Assembly: GCA_027627225.1 (NCBI GenBank)
Contig: CM051026.1
Span: forward strand, 6,022,415-6,086,414
Source of the DNA: Congeria kusceri
Taxonomy: Eukaryota > Mollusca > Bivalvia > Myida > Dreissenidae
Direction: 5' to 3'
Length of the DNA stretch: 64,000 nt
In this document: piece after piece, positions 35,831 through 47,799 of the stretch
Position numbering within the stretch: position 1 is the stretch's first letter
Layout of the letters: the number at the start of each line of letters is the position of its first letter
Notes under the pieces: model-generated
Databases searched by the model: none
Told to the model about the DNA's origin: nothing
What the model saw: the letters and a program-made list of their open reading frames with translations, nothing else
Made by a program: the position numbers and the translations under genes

Positions 35831-36679
35831 ATACAGTCGATGAAACACTGTCTTATTGGCTTTTCACGTTAACATTATTAATTAAATTATTATTTAAATA
35901 TGCATACACTCCTAAAACCGAAGAAGAGAAAATAAATGCAATAATCATTTGAAATTGGTCTTGATATTTTGAATAGGTCTCGCATAAAATGATTATCGTT
36001 TGAAACGCGTTTTTGTAGATTATTTAAAGAAACTACGAACAAGTGTTCTTTTACCATTTGAAACGTTGATGCCATTGGTCGATTTATGAAAATGCACCGT
36101 TAAAAGGAGAAAATATTACACAATTAGAAAGTAATGCGTACTGTTTACAACATTTCACTCCATTGGATCACCTCGGAAGTCATCACTGGACATTTTCTTA
36201 ACTCCTCTAAATGAGGTGGTCCGGTTAGTCTCCTAACTGTGAATGTATTGCTTGAAGACATATGAGGCCCTTGTTTCCCGTTACAGGAATGTACATGTAG
36301 TTCCCATGCATCCATTTTGCATTCAAAGATTCTATCATTGTGGTTTAACTAAGTCAAGTGTTTAATTTTCGAGGGTCGTTGAATAAAGGTATACTAGTCC
36401 GGTATTAGGATTGAAAAAAACAACATTGGTACAGCACATTCGAAATAGCCAATATTACAATGTATAGTACTTGCTTGATAGTTATATTTTTATCAGTATT
36501 TCCATAGGAAATCACACGTATTCAACGTTGATTATTTTAACTGGGACTGTTGACTTGGTCACAATATTTAGCAGAAGCACCATTGTCTCGAAAACTCATA
36601 CCTTCGACAAATATTACAAACTTATTACAGATAATAGTAGTATTGAGTTTTACCAAAGGACCATTTTTGTGAAATAAGT

Positions 36680-37440
36680 TTAAATCCAGCATGCGGTTTC
36701 TAAAAATATTATTTTCAATTTTTGTATATAGCCATATAAGGAGAACTCCACCGCCCACTAGTGGCCATGTTTTTCAACGATTCAACATGATTTGCAGGTA
36801 TTTGGTAGTGTGTTACCCGAGAGCTATTTATGTCAAATTAGTTTGAAATCCAGGAAAATTTTCAAATAAAATATTTCTATACATCCAAATAATGAAAACT
36901 CCTCTGCCCCTTCGTTGCCATTATTTTTAACGAATCAAAATAATTTGAAGGAATCTGGTAGTGTTTCCAAAGAACCATTTGTTTGAACGTAAATTGAAAT
37001 CCAGCAAGCGGTTTCCGACACTTGTGGTTACCTTCATTTTTAACGAATCAGAACGATTTGAGGGAATAAGGTACGTGGTCCGCTAAGGAACCTTTCCGTA
37101 AAATAATTTCGAAATCAAGCCGGTAGTTACACCCAATAATATTTTTAAAGCTTTCAATATATCCATATTAGGAAACTGACTGGTGGCCATGTTTTTTTTA
37201 ACGGAGCAAAACAATGTTCGAACTCAACCGAGATATCATAGGAACACATGTTTTGAGCAAGATTCTTGTTGAATGGGCAAAAATGTGGCCTTTAGAGTGA
37301 TCACAAGCTTTTTTCTTCAATTTGACATAGTGACCTAGTGTTTTACTATGCATAACCCAATTTTGAACTAGTCCAAGCTTTCATTGGAAAAACTGTTTTT
37401 AACAAGTTTCGATGCAACATTTACACGTTTAAATGAAACA
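36680..37440. repeat. Tandem repeat, about 150-165-bp unit
   Basis: Units share GGTGGCCATGTTTTT / TTTTTAACGAATCAGAACG, GGTAGTGTkTyCC-like and GAAATCCAGCAAGCGGTTT blocks. The right end (37200-37430) contains CGAACTCAACCGAGATATCA, AAATGTGGCCTTTAGAGTG and TGACATAGTGACCTAGT, phrases of a repeat common in bivalves and other marine invertebrates. Confidence 0.8.
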
Positions 37441-38540
37441 CTCTGAATTCCATGCCGTCTGTTTTTTTCGGTGAGTCAATTGTAATTCACCAGAAAAGCA
37501 ACATAATTTAAATTCACCCTGCCAAACAAAAGCATTTCATTAATATAATATTCTCCTTGTACCATATATACCGATTCCTTCAACTATGTGTAACCTCGGG
37601 GTTTATTTCATTACAAAATTAAACACATGAGTTCAAAATTATGTCTTCTTTAATAACACATATAATAACCAGTAACCAATGCCAGTTAAAAGTTATTTCA
37701 GCAAGTAATTATGTTACTCCTCATATCCGCCCTAAAATGACAAAGAAAATACAAATATTTAAGAATCATATAAACACATATTAAGCAGCTGAAAAAAAAA
37801 GGTCCATGAACATGAAACATACACAGTTTTCATTTCAATTAATACAATCATACGAAATTCATTATTTACCTTGAATGTCCTTGTGTGCCAATCCATTGTT
37901 TAAACATCTCTACAAGATCATGGATACAAATATATATAAACATAATAATGTGTAGTTGTACATTTAAAAAAAACAACAAGGAAACTAACTTACAGAGTAT
38001 ATGCTACTCGTTGGAAACTCTCTCTAAAAACCGCAATTTCCGTGCGAGGTGCTAATGCTGTAACAATATTACATTTTTAGATGTGTGAAAAAGGATGCAG
38101 GTGTTACATAAAAAGTCAGATTTTAAAAATGGCGCTTGGTCTCAATTCCGATCGCCGAAATACAAATACAAAATAAACTCATCTACAACCGACAAAGAAA
38201 TAATACACGAAGCACATACCCTAATATATCATGTTCCAATAGTAACTACTATCACTTAAACTAATTTATGATGTTACATATTTTATAAGATTCTTTCAAA
38301 TATAAAAGGCTATGAAGAAAAAACAAAGGCTGTTTGAATTTGTTTACAAATGGCATTAGTGGCATTGAGTTTCTAATTACCTGATTTTATTCATAACTAG
38401 AGATCCAAAACCATCGATTCGCAAAATCGGTAACATACAAAATGTATGATTATCCTCAAGGCACACAAGACAGTCACAGTGGACTTACATTTGGAATCAA
38501 GAACGGAAGAGCAAATATCAAATAAAAATATTCAAATTCG
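37441..38540. other. AT-rich non-coding DNA
   Basis: Nothing recognised. Confidence 0.3.
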
Positions 38541-38544
38541 TCAC

Positions 38545-39810
38545 AGTAGTCTCCCCTACGGCACAAACACCTTACAGTGGTCTCCACTACTGCACACACT
38601 CCTCACAGTGGTCACCGCTGCTGCCAAACTCATCACAGTAGTCCCTCCTACTGCCAAACTCCTCACAGTGATTTTCCCTACTGAACAAACACCCCACAGT
38701 GATCTCCCCTACTGCACAAACACCCCACAGTGGTCTCCCCTGCTGCCAAACTCCTCGGAGTGGTCTCCCCTATTGCACAAATTCCTTACAGCGATCTCCC
38801 CTACTGCACAAACTCCCTACAGTGGTCTCCCATGCTTCACAAACTCCCATAGGTGGTCCCCCTGCTGCAAAAGTTCCCCACAGTGGTCACACCTGCTGCA
38901 CAAACTCCCCACAGTGGTCTCACCTGCTGCATAAACTCCCCTAAGTGGTCACTCCTGCTTCGAAAGCTCCTCACAGTGGTCAACCCTGCTGCACAAACTC
39001 CCCTAAGTGGTCACCCCTGCTGCACAAGCTCCCCACAGTGTTAACCCCTTTTGAACAAACTCCCCTAAGTGGTCACCCTAGCTGCACAAACACCTCACAG
39101 TGGTCTCACCTGCTGCACAAACTCCCCACAGTGGTCTCTCCTGCTGCACAAACTCACCACAGTGGTCTCCCCTGCTGCACGAACTCCTCACAGTGGTCTG
39201 CACTGCTACACAAACTCCCCACAGTTGTCTGTCCTGATGCACAAACTCCTCACAGTGGTCTCCCCTACTGCAACATTAATTACAGCACTCTCCCCTACTG
39301 CACAAACTCCCCACAGTGGTCTCCCATGATGCACAAACTCCCCTGGTTGGTCAACCCTGCTGCACAACCTTCCCACAGTGGTCACACCTGCTGCACTAAC
39401 TCCCCACAGTGGTCTCACCTGCTGCATGAACTCCCCTAAGTGGTCACCCCTGCTGCAAACGTTCCTCACAGTGGTCACCTCTGCTGCACAAGCTCCCCAC
39501 AGTGGTTTCACCTGCTGCATAAACTCCCCGAAGTAGTCACCCCTGCAGCACAAGCTTCCCACAGGGTTCACCCCTGCTGCACAAACTACCCTAAGCGGTC
39601 ACCCCTGCTGCACAAACACCTCACAGTGGTCTCACCTGCAACACAGACTACCCACAGTGGTCTGCCTTGCTGCAAAAACTCCCAACAGTGATCTCCCCTG
39701 CGGCACAAACTACACACAGTGGTCTGCCCTGCTGCACAAACTCCCCTCTGTGGTCTGCCCTAATGCACAAACTCCCCACAGTTGTCTCCCCTGCTGCACA
39801 AACCGCCCTG
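38545..39810. repeat. 31-bp minisatellite, about 40 copies, open in several frames
   Basis: The consensus holds CACAGTGGTCTCCCCTGCTG followed by CACAAACTCCC. Because 31 is not a multiple of three, every frame cycles through three repeats and reads peptides such as QWSPLLHKLPTVV and TPHSGLPCCTNS. The unit lacks stop codons in these frames, so frames of 162 and 164 codons appear on the plus strand and 121 codons on the minus strand. There is no start context, no conserved frame and constant indels, so I do not annotate a gene. Confidence 0.93.
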
Positions 39811-39819
39811 TTTAATTAC

Positions 39820-41600
39820 AAACCAGCCAACGCATATACTTCCTTTCATTCTCTCTTCGATAAGTTCATTCATTGTATTGTCTTCACAATCTACATAATT
39901 CATATATTGTATTTCCTTTTTTTGTATCATTTCGCTTTAATCAGAACATTGCCATTCTATGATGGATTAATGGCATAGTCAAATATTGGAGAGTTGCTCT
40001 TGTAGCCACATACTTGGTATTGACTTTTAGTCATTAATATATGTGAAGACTTGAGACCATTTAATTTTGTCACAGCAGTTTGTTTGTTAACGACGTAGAA
40101 TACTGTGAGTGAAATGGCACTGATGTTGGATAAATAACGAATAATACATTGTTTTAAAATAGTTGAAATATCTAATATGGCAATAAATATACAAGCTTAT
40201 AGTAATCATTAGTTCAGTTTTCTGCCTTTTCTGTTCAGACACTGAGAAATTGTACAACTGAATGCAGGGGGGATCCATTGGTATAGTTTGTGTTGCCAAG
40301 AGTTCATTGGTCACTTGGGCATAAGCATAGACCTACGTTTTTTCGCGCAAGGTATTCTGGTGAATCGAATTCAAATCGATTCCAAACCAACGTAAGTCTT
40401 TCAAATCGCGTCCCTGCCAATGTTAAGGTAAAGGGTAAATATAACAACGAACAGACCACAAATAGTAAACACTACATTACATCAATACATTTAATGTTTA
40501 CACCAGGTCACGTTCGGTCGACAAAGAACTGTTGTTTTTAAATTAACGTTGTTGCTGTTTTTAAATATTTTCGGAGCTCTGCTTATGCCTCTTCACCATA
40601 CGTACGTAGAGACAAAGTAAAATTGTTCTTGTGATCTGTCTGAAAAGAATGGTCTTACGTCTATGTCAGTGAAGTACCGCTGTTTATATAACACGAGGTG
40701 ACCGCTATTTTTGAAATTTAACGTGACCGCTATTTATTGAATGATCGCCTGACTTGAAGGCTAAAGAAAGACAACTCACGGTGAATATAGTATCACATTT
40801 ATAACAGTGATCTCCCCAAGTATTCCTTATTAACTCGGTTTTACGAAAATAAAGTTTAATTTTTTTATATGTTGTATGTTGTGTTATTGATATTGGGTTC
40901 ATGAAGTTTTAAACTTTAAAAAAAGATCCAATGTCGTGCATTCACAGCGTACGGGAGTGACACACGTTTAAATCGTATGTATTATAATAGTATGTTAGAT
41001 GTATGCTAGGTTTTAATGCCTTCGGTGTTGAGTAATGTAAATGCATAGGCGACTTGAAATCTACCATTAGTGTGAACATTTTACTCTCGGCTAAGTTTTC
41101 TGAAGATACAGAAATAAGTATGCAATTTTTATTTGAATAACGTCTAGAACAGGATCGATGTTACGCATATTGAAATCATCTACTAGGGCTAAATGTACTA
41201 CAAATGAAATATAAAACTATGATATATATGAACAACTAACTAAAATGCAATAAGAATGACATAAAGCTCTGATAACAAGTATGATGCAATTATTACTAAG
41301 AAAGCTATTTAATATCAAACCAACTGTAGACAATAAAGTAATACTACCACGTGTTAGGAACATTTTCGAAATGTTAAAATGTTCAACGTTATAATTCATG
41401 AATTGAATGTAACATTGTACATGTCCTTCAATTAGGCGTTTAGGGCCTCCAATATTCTCAAGTCGTCTTCCTCGAAACGACAAAAGAAAGATAGTTCAAT
41501 TCATCTATTTCTTTTAATAAATTAAACATGTATGTACATCTTTTTTTTAAATGCATTCACTTTCTATAAATATGATATCATTCAGCATGTTTAATTCAAG
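39820..41600. other. AT-rich non-coding DNA
   Basis: No supported exon or repeat. Confidence 0.3.
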
Positions 41601-41603
41601 TTA

Positions 41604-41954
41604 ATTAACAGCGAACGAATACTACCGCAAACTCCGGTGGTAAATCGGCCTCAAAAGCCCCGTCCCAGAGATATCATCATTAAGTTTACGAGCTACAGAT
41701 CCCGGCAAGAGGCATACATTCTTCGCTCAAAGTCAAAAACCAGTGGCTACCCTGCAGTCAATCTCAATGAGGAGCTAACCAAACAGCGAGGTGAGCTGCT
41801 ATATAGAGCACGTTGTCTTCTTAAATCCGGGAAGATCGAAGGCGTTTGGACCTCTGATGGGGTCATCCTCATTAAAAACAGAGCTAAACATGTCACATGG
41901 ATTGAAACCACCATGGACTTTGAGCGGTTCATAAAAAGTAATAAAATCGCTTAA
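41604..41954 (+). mobile_element. Retroelement ORF1-like fragment
   Basis: An open frame reads RPQKPRPRDIIIKFTSYRSR, then NEELTKQRGELLYRARCLLK and IEGVWTSDGVILIK, ending at TAA 41952-41954. The pattern of a strand with IIIKF.SY..R, a basic helix, an NExLTK.R helix and a W(T)xDGxIxxK strand is that of the RRM and C-terminal domain of ORF1-type proteins (Transposase_22-like) carried by LINEs. The frame is open over at least 105 codons, but the protein's coiled-coil N-terminus is not seen upstream. It is probably a fragment; whether it belongs with the LINE at 24395 cannot be told. Confidence 0.6.
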
Positions 41955-42740
41955 TTATATATGTTTTGTACACTGTAGATAACTGTTAACAGCGAACTGT
42001 TCTGTACGGTGGTATCGGTATTAAAACTATAGCACGCAAATATCAATACTTCACATGGTATATTGCGCTTGAATTAGACGTCTCAATTTTAATGTTTGAA
42101 ACAGGTTTCTAAATTTAATGTTGATCATTACAATAAAATATTTTTTCACAGCTTGTTGTGTACAGCTGTACATTGATTATGTCAATATTGGGACGAGATA
42201 TATTTCAATACCTGTATTTTTTTATCATATTACACTATACTGCACTGTTATCTTTCTTTGAAATCGCGATTTAAGACAATTTTAAAAATTTAAGTTGGTC
42301 TTTAAATTAGTTAGCCTTATCGAAAACAAAAAGAAAATGGCAGCGCTATAATTTGTTAAACTAGGTGTTTTATTTTGAACATGTCATAAAATGACTGTGT
42401 ACACGAGACGTTTTTCTTACATAACTGAAACCGGTTTATGTTTTTGTTGTCGATCACTGCTGAAAATGTATCTCACACAGTCCGATATGTGTAGCCTTAC
42501 ATTGGCTAGTCAATGCTGTAACGACGGGCCTTTGAACGTATACATGGACTTCACTTTTATTTCTATTGCATTTGTTCATTTTTTGCTTTCAGTAAATATG
42601 AGATTCGACATCTAAAATTTAAGTAGTTATAGTGATACCTTTTAAACTCTGCTTCGATTTGATTTAACGTAAAACTTAGAAACAAATATATTGCATTTAC
42701 TATATTTTGTATCTTTTTATATTAAAATAACATGTTTACA
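41955..42740. other. AT-rich sequence just upstream of the STING-like exon block
   Basis: A frame at 42391-42615 (cysteine-rich, with a hydrophobic end) has no family motif. It could hide the true first exon of the downstream gene but gives no positive evidence. Confidence 0.3.
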
Positions 42741-42741
42741 G

Positions 42742-45700
42742 ATAGAAGGGGGAGGTGGCTATATGGCAAATGGAGGTCTACTGGTTACGGCTATTGTAAC
42801 CAAATCGATGTTCCCGATAGGTGGTAAGTTCAGCCAATATGAATAATTGCAAAAACTTTACAAGTAATGCTACTTTTAGTTTTATATGCATATATGTGTT
42901 TACAGCAGTTTGTACTCACCAGAGTTTGCATCATGATATTTTTATTAGTATACAATATACATGTATATCAGAAGTATTAAACATTTAAACCGTATTTTGT
43001 GAATATTTTTTTATGTTATAACACCATTATTATTCATCACCAAAGCCGCTTTTGTACTTGCTGCGTCTGGAATTGTCTTGATGTTTACGAATTCCGCTTG
43101 GATTGACCAGGAGAAACGTCAGACTGATCAAAAAATGATTGTAACACATTGGTGCATGAAAGAAAACCAAGCACAACTTTGTAAGACAGTGCTGAATGAT
43201 CTAATATATAAATCAATGTATATGAGATTCATTTTTACAGTTCTATAAATGTAAAAATTAATAATATACACTATCTGCATTAGTTTTTTAATATTACATT
43301 TTCCGCTGTCTATTTGTTTATTTTATGTCGTTCAGACATTCTAGATGTAGATAAGAAAACTTTAGAGGACCTGTCTGACAAGTGGACGTACACGTGCTGT
43401 GTAAGCTATATAGTTTAAATTTGTTTCTACTCTGTCTACACGTTAGGACGTAAACTTAAAGGGATTGTCAACCAGATGACTAACTATCACGAAAAAAAAG
43501 AACTTCCAAAAGTCGTAAAATTTCGACATTGTTACATTATATTGATTAAAACAATATTCCTGATGCATTACATAATTTGTAAAATGACGACACATTTTCA
43601 AATTTTCAGTTTTTTTCAAATAAAAAATTACGAGGGTATGTCTACCAACAAAAGCTATAAATAACGTGTATATATTTACCACTATCATCACGTAATTATC
43701 CCAGGCGTGACGGGTGCATGCGCAGTTGTTTCAGTTTCGAATTCCAAATGTCTAGTATTATAGACAAATGTCAGTCTATTAATGAAACACAGAGGTTATT
43801 TGCACAAGTCCAATGTTTTTCATGAATAACTGTACTTCAAATAGTCATATCATTTTTCATGAATAACTGCACTTCAAATAGTCATATCATTTGTCATAAA
43901 CTGGGCAAATCATTTTGAGGGCCGTCTTTGAAACATGCTGTATATTATTTGATGTTTGAAATATATAATACATTCAACAATTTACAAAATCAAAAGCACT
44001 TGTTTCGTTTCTGACTACTGAGTACATTTGCACAGTAAAACCATGCTACTTTGTTTATAATTGCCCGTGTTTCTCAATGTCTTTATTTAATCATGATACC
44101 ACACTAGCATAGCTTTATTAGACGCCCCACACAATTAAAATGCTTTACTGACGACAATGACATGATATCTCCGTGCAAACATTATGCATGGGAACGTCAT
44201 TCCTTTTACGGGAAACTAGGACACACAATGTCTTTAGCATTTGGTGTGTTTCTTTTCGCACGGAAATATCACATGACTTGTTATATTGTTAGAACGGGGT
44301 GTCCGCAGTATTTTTTTTTTATGGAAAAGCCCATTGTACAGATTAGATTTGTAACTTAACACACACATGCTTATTTTTAGGGGTCATATAGTTGTTATCG
44401 TATATATTTATGTCATTTTATTAACTTTTATGCTGACATACGTTGAGCATCTGAACTGTGCATAAAAAGTCATCTGGTTGACAATCCCTTTCAACCAGCA
44501 TCGTCTTCAAACTGTTTGATATATAAATTGTTCAACTACTGTAATAATTCAAAGAAAAAAATTATTTTAAAGATATAAAATAGCTCTTGTTATAAACATA
44601 TTTCCTTTACATACACTTACATTGTAAGTGTTGGTTTATGACAATATTTTTTTGAACATACACACATCGGCACTTCCAACTAGACCTTTTTTGATTGCGG
44701 TTTTCTCAAAAATGACAAATTGCATCAGTTTCAAATTTCGAACAACCCCATTATGCACAATTTCCAATACAGGTTTGCTAAATGTAGAACGGTTCAGTGA
44801 TCATTTATATTTCCTCTTGCTCGTGGGAGTCAAAACTAATAATTGCACGAGAAAATTGTGTTGAATGTAAAAATTCAATGCAGATTATACTCAAAGTGTT
44901 TAACAACAAAATTCCACCCACCCACCCCCCAAAAAAAAAAAAAAAAAAAAAAAACATAAATTATTTCATGCAGAACACCATCCCACAATGAAGGATAGAT
45001 GTTTCAAAAATGTCAATCATATGCTAATGAATCTGCAATTTTATCTAGTCCATGTACTTGGATATCACGTGATTAACGTTTAACCTATTTTACACATATA
45101 AGCATGTGGCAAACTTCTAATCTGTTTATGATATTTGATTAAAGTAAATTTATCCGTTAACAATAATTAGGAAGGAGTTTAAAATGTTAGTGGCACACGC
45201 TGGAAATGGCTACTTTACAGTATAGAGGACACGTGCTTGTCATTGGTATGCAAGAGGCCGTATTTCACGTACTTTGGTATTGAGTAATTATTATAAGATA
45301 CATTTTCTCTTTGTTTACATTAAAATTAATTAAATACACATTTGTAACCACCTTTAAATAAAAATAAAAGAACAATAAAAGAAAATATGTGCTCTTAATT
45401 TCTAACAGTGAACTTGGCTTTATTTCGTTTTCGCATGTTTGCGAATGTTTGTTTTGATATTATTTTTTATTTTTGTGAAGTTTTGTATGAAAACAAACTT
45501 TTAGATAAAGGAAATTAAATAAATCGAAGTCTTATATATTAGTATGTGTTTTTTTTTCAAAAGTTTGGAGACACTCGGGCTTAAAATATAAAAATTATAT
45601 ATGATAAGCAAAGGTATAGTTAGAAGTGCCTATGAGTGTTTAATACTAGTATTACATTTTCAAACATATATTTATCTTTTGCAGGAACAACATGGGCGGT

Positions 45701-47793
45701 ACGCTTTAGACATTTTCTACAATCGTATTTATTCTAAGGACGATTACTATAAAATATTACTGCTCGACAGTGTTTAAATGAACTTTATAACTTCAAGTAT
45801 AAACCATGTCACTGTAAAAATATATTGTGCTGAAAATACAACCGCATACAATAATATAGTCTGCGTTAAATCACTCGCAAAACATGTGGTGATCTACATG
45901 TATATAATATTATGAAACATGTATGCTTCCATTTGCAGTAAATCAGATAGGATTACACAGAAAACAACAGATGTGGGCCAGATTACTGGTATGTATCGAG
46001 TCTAATAAATGTTATTTTGACTCATTTAAGAAATATGATTCTCTATAGTGTTGTATATACGTTGATATAAAGCGGTTTAAAGTTTTGATACTTATATGAA
46101 GAAATTAAGTAGGCTGTTTAGACTGCTAATCAAAACGACAAACAAGTATATGTATTGATACGGCGAATAATTAATATGACTAGCCATTGGTTGCGAATTT
46201 AACATGGAGGAATCCAAACGATATAAAACCCAGCTGGGTCAGCAGTAGAAAAACGCTTATTTTATTTGTTTGTTGTAAACAGTTCTTTACGACGTTTGTA
46301 AGTGTGAATGTTTCAAAATCAAAGTTCAAATTGTTGTCTGTGAACCCAAATTACATTATATTAATACGACCATTATACTTGAAATAACTCGAAATTAATA
46401 AATTTTGAGCTAAAATGCCCTCGATCGTGTATGTTATGTCGTCTACGTTATGAATTTGTATATTTGCAGACGTACGGGAGACAACAATTGAATCGTTATT
46501 TATCCCATTGGAATTTGGATTAGAGAATTTTCAAATCCTTAATACAGTTGTGAGACGATTAAAGGAATTCTCACAATTTGCGACCAGGATTTTCCAAATG
46601 CATCCCCGTTGCTAGATGCCGACTTACACGGTGTCGTTTACGGGAATTTCGTCAAGGTTTATACAACGATGCAGTTTCGATACTACTTTGACGATGCTTC
46701 AAAAGAGAAAACACAGGACACGTCAGCGTACAATATAGAAGGAACAATAAAACAGACCAACGAAATTGCATTGATCGTAATTGATAGTTCACTGCAAGGA
46801 TCAGTTGTTGAGATTTTAAAAGAAGCAGAAATCAGTAACGCAGGAGTCTTAATAGTCGGCCATATTGAGGAGTTGCCAGTTCTCCCAAACGTTTTCTTCA
46901 GCCAAACCCAGAAAAATAAGATCACGGAAGATGCTGATCGCTTACTGGAACGTTTTGCATTTGGTATACTAAAAACTGTTCATTCGAATTTAAAGCGGTA
47001 CGATTCCTATAATACCAATACATGGAATTATGGTAAGCATTTCGTTTGTTTGTGGTATAATCAATGCTTATTTGACATGAAGATATAATTAATAACATGG
47101 ATACATAAACAATATATACACGATTTTGACATTTGTATAAATGTTATATTGACTTGCGTAATATGTGGCAACACTGTATTATGATAATTGTTATATTGAC
47201 TTGCGTAATATGTGGCAACACTGTATTATGATAATTGTTATATTGACTTGCGTAATATGTGGCAACACTGTATTATGATAATTGTTATATTGACTTGCGT
47301 AATATGTGGCAACACTGTATTATGATAATTGTTATATTGACTTGCGTAATATGTGGCAACACTGTATTATGATAATTGTTATACTGACTTGCGTAATATG
47401 TGGCAACACTGTATTATGATAATTGTTATATTGACTTGCATAATATGTGGCAACACTGTATTATGATAATTGTTATACTGACTTGCGTAATATGTGGCAA
47501 CACTGTATTATGATAATTGTTATATTGACTTGCGTAATATGTGGCAACACTGTATTATGATAATTGTTATATTGACTTGCGTAATATGTGGCAACACTGT
47601 ATTATGATAATTGTTATATTGACTTGCGTAATATGTGGCAACACTGTATTATGATAATTGTTATATTGACTTGCGTAATATGTGGCAACACTGTATTATG
47701 ATAATTGTTATATTGACTTGCGTAATATGTGGCAACACTGTATTATGATAATTGTTTGCAGAACGAGAGAAAAACAACCTGCAAGATGTCTGA
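42742..47793 (+). CDS. Split gene: divergent STING-like membrane protein (exons at 42742, 43046, 43336, 45685, 45947, 46470, 47762)
   Basis: Seven segments with acceptor and donor signals join in phase: 42742-42823, 43046-43180, 43336-43400, 45685-45769, 45947-45988, 46470-47032 and 47762-47793 (stop TGA 47791-47793). The first two give GGLLVTAIVTKSMFPIG and AAFVLAASGIVLMFTNSAW, membrane-like segments. Then come LEDLSDKWTYTCCEQHG and ALDIFYNRIYSKDDYY, SLFIPLEFG, DLHGVVYGNF, ALIVIDSSLQGSVVEIL and NAGVLIVGHIEE. Order and spacing match STING: TM3-TM4, HG.xxWSYY, LYILLPLDxG, RAG..xRVYxN, DIL...., RLIAYQEP. About 70 residues separate VYGN from VLIVG, against about 68 in human STING. With the three 5' candidates the total is about 392 codons, against 379 in human. 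Identity is low; Arg238 of STING has no counterpart (VVYGN). The donor at 45770 (GTGTTT) is weak, and a one-base deletion near 46547 breaks the frame. STING assignment is inference. Confidence 0.5.
43458..44491. mobile_element. Non-autonomous DNA transposon with 24-bp TIRs in an intron
   Basis: AAAGGGATTGTCAACCAGAT followed by GACT at 43458-43481 is matched in reverse complement at 44468-44491. The 1-kb interior has no transposase frame; a 62-codon frame at 43476 covers only the end. It sits in the intron between the exons at 43336 and 45685. The target duplication is not clear. Confidence 0.85.
43812..43895. repeat. 42-bp tandem duplication
   Basis: TTTTTCATGAATAACTGTAC followed by TTCAAATAGTCATATCA occurs twice in a row inside the intronic TIR element. 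Confidence 0.85.
44931..44954. repeat. Poly-A tract, 24 bp
   Basis: An uninterrupted run of 24 A follows a C-rich stretch (CCACCCACCCACCCCCC). It could mark the end of a retroposed sequence, but no target duplication or source was recognised. Confidence 0.9.
46470..47032 (+). pseudogene. Main exon of the STING-like gene, with an apparent one-base deletion
   Basis: The exon follows TATATTTGCAG and ends ATG|GTAAGC. Its first 77 bp read DVRETTIESLFIPLEFG and ENFQILNT in the frame left by the previous exon. From 46549 the open frame is shifted and reads CETIKGILTICDQDFPNAS, continuing open to the donor. The paralogue relic at 3839-4250 has one extra base at the same place (AAATATAGCTGTGAG against AATACAGTTGTGAG) and keeps a single frame across it. 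So the simplest reading is a one-base deletion here, either a real inactivating change or an assembly error. The rest of the 563-bp exon is free of stops. This suggests the deletion is recent or artificial. Confidence 0.6.
47141..47753. repeat. 47-bp minisatellite filling the last intron, 13 copies
   Basis: The unit contains ATTGTTATATTGACTTGCGT and AATATGTGGCAACACTGTAT then TATGATA. About 13 copies are almost identical; rare variants are ATACTGACTT (two copies) and TTGCATAAT (one copy). The last copy runs into ATTGTTTGCAG, the splice acceptor of the final exon at 47762. High copy similarity suggests recent expansion and probable length polymorphism. Confidence 0.95.
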
Positions 47794-47799
47794 AATATG

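Noticed and set aside
38446..39439. Two long plus-strand frames of 162 and 164 codons as a repetitive protein
   Set aside because: They are produced by a 31-bp stop-free repeat. The peptide changes frame at every unit and no start or splice context supports them.
46683..46925. Minus-strand 80-codon frame
   Set aside because: It is a shadow of the main exon of the STING-like gene.
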